From the NCBI GenBank assembly GCA_012961565.1, contig DTZC01000025.1:1-6940 (forward strand): DNA of 6,940 bases, read 5' to 3'. The notes below the pieces were generated by a model. That model was not told the DNA's origin. It saw only the letters and a program-made list of their open reading frames with translations, and ran no database searches. Within the stretch, counting starts at the first letter, position 1. Each line of letters starts with the position of its first letter. The translations under genes were made by a program, and so were the position numbers. Origin of the DNA: Dehalococcoidia bacterium. GTDB taxonomy: Bacteria; Chloroflexota; Dehalococcoidia; GIF9; UBA5629. Shown here piece after piece: positions 6,326 through 6,940 of the stretch.

Positions 6326-6730
6326 ATGACAGAGAGAAAAGTTTTAGTAGTTGACGATGACCCAGACATTCTTGATGTTATAAGTTTGATTTTGGAATCC
6401 CAAGGTTACGAGGTAATCGTTGCCCGGGACGGTGTGGAATGTCTGAATAAGCTCCGTGAGGCAAAGCCAACCCTGATGATTCTCGACCTTTTGATGCCCA
6501 AAATGGACGGTTTTGCTGTATATAAGGAGCTTCAATCTCCTGAGTGGTCCGAGTATCGGGATATACCTATCCTCATTCTCAGCTCAGTGCGGGAAGAGGC
6601 AAGCCGCCGCCGCTATGAACTGGAGACTGGTCGGCAACTTGACGTAGACGAGTATCTGGAAAAACCTATATCACCAGAGGCTTTGTTGGGCTGTGTAGCA
6701 AAGTTGTTGGAGCGGAAAGAGCGGGTTTAG
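6326..6730 (+). CDS. Single-domain response regulator (CheY-like receiver)
   Basis: This is a stand-alone phospho-acceptor receiver with no output domain, so it should act by protein contact or in a phosphorelay rather than by binding DNA. Numbered from the ATG at 6326 (134 residues), the acidic pocket is D10-D12 in VLVVDDDPD, the phosphorylated residue is D54 in MILDLLMPKMDG, the switch serine is S86 in ILILSS, and the conserved lysine is K113 in EYLEKPIS. The interval between S86 and K113 is 27 residues against 22 in CheY, because the stretch after strand 4 is enlarged (REEASRRRYELETGRQLDVD). The in-frame TTG at 6317 would add three residues. Neither start has a Shine-Dalgarno site, and a strong -10 element lies just upstream, so translation may start on a very short leader. 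The gene follows a histidine kinase after 131 nt and precedes another receiver gene by 34 nt. Confidence 0.93.
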   Translation: MTERKVLVVDDDPDILDVISLILESQGYEVIVARDGVECLNKLREAKPTLMILDLLMPKMDGFAVYKELQSPEWSEYRDIPILILSSVREEASRRRYELETGRQLDVDEYLEKPISPEALLGCVAKLLERKERV

Positions 6731-6764
6731 CTCGGGTGAAATGTCTTCAGGAGGTGACAGGATA

Positions 6765-6940
6765 ATGGAAGGCAAAAGAAAGATTCTTCTTGTCGATGAT
6801 GATAAGGATTTTGTGGAAGCAACTAAGCTGGTGTTGGAGAGCAAGCCTTATGAGGTTATAGTTGCCTATGATGGGGATCAGGCATTGGCTGAGGCAAGGC
6901 AGAAGAAGCCTGATTTGATTGTCTTGGACATCATAATGCC
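6765..6940 (+). CDS. Response regulator receiver protein (3' end missing)
   Basis: This is a second receiver, cut by the window end after 58 complete codons. It begins MEGKRKILLVDDDKDF, with acidic-pocket residues D11-D13, and reaches the phospho-acceptor D55 in LIVLDIIMP, so the first half of the receiver fold is intact. Whether an output domain follows cannot be seen. A perfect AGGAGGTG (6749-6756) precedes the ATG, with 10 nt between AGGAGG and the start. The gene lies 34 nt after the first receiver's stop and is probably on the same transcript. The two receivers share the same N-terminal design (VDDD, LESxxYEVIVAxDG), consistent with duplication. Confidence 0.93.
   Translation, partial: MEGKRKILLVDDDKDFVEATKLVLESKPYEVIVAYDGDQALAEARQKKPDLIVLDIIM

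Noticed and set aside
1..6940. CRISPR arrays, insertion sequences, tRNA or rRNA genes, and attachment sites
   Set aside because: No regularly spaced repeats, transposase-like frames, terminal inverted repeats, cloverleaf patterns or rRNA-like segments were seen.

Overview
This is a bacterial chromosome segment of roughly balanced base composition (by eye). All supported genes lie on the + strand, and most have strong AGGAGG-type ribosome binding sites. The lineage is uncertain. A ribosomal-protein cluster that does not continue into rpoB, followed by a TIGR04076-family gene, a NylA-like amidase and soluble two-component genes, fits an anaerobic Chloroflexota (Dehalococcoidia-like) bacterium. 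That is inference from gene content and style, not from a marker comparison.

Region 1 (1-2689) is the classic nusG-rplK-rplA-rplJ-rplL cluster. nusG is cut by the window start. nusG, rplK and rplA are packed with gaps of 0 and 3 nt. rplA and rplJ are separated by 183 nt holding a complete autoregulatory leader: an L10-binding RNA with a kink-turn-like internal loop (about 1507-1576), a small hairpin (1577-1596) and an intrinsic terminator (1602-1637) that ends just before the rplJ ribosome binding site. One strand of the L10 site is complementary to the terminator over 13 pairs, which gives a plausible antiterminator and a full attenuation switch. rplL carries a 40-residue charged N-terminal extension. 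An internal TTG with its own AGGAGG site sits exactly where a normal L7/L12 would begin.

Region 2 (2690-3121) has no convincing gene. It starts with a possible terminator.

Region 3 (3122-4854) is a likely two-gene unit: a 90-residue TIGR04076 protein of unknown function and an amidase-signature enzyme resembling 6-aminohexanoate cyclic-dimer hydrolases, with an intact Lys-Ser-Ser triad.

Region 4 (4855-6940) is a signalling unit: a soluble GAF-domain histidine kinase, a stand-alone receiver protein, and a second receiver protein cut by the window end. The kinase and the first receiver lack Shine-Dalgarno sites and sit very close to promoter-like sequences, while the second receiver has a perfect one. 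The kinase probably phosphorylates one or both receivers.

The most interesting points are the L10-leader attenuation switch, the dual-start rplL, and the short-leader expression of the first receiver gene.
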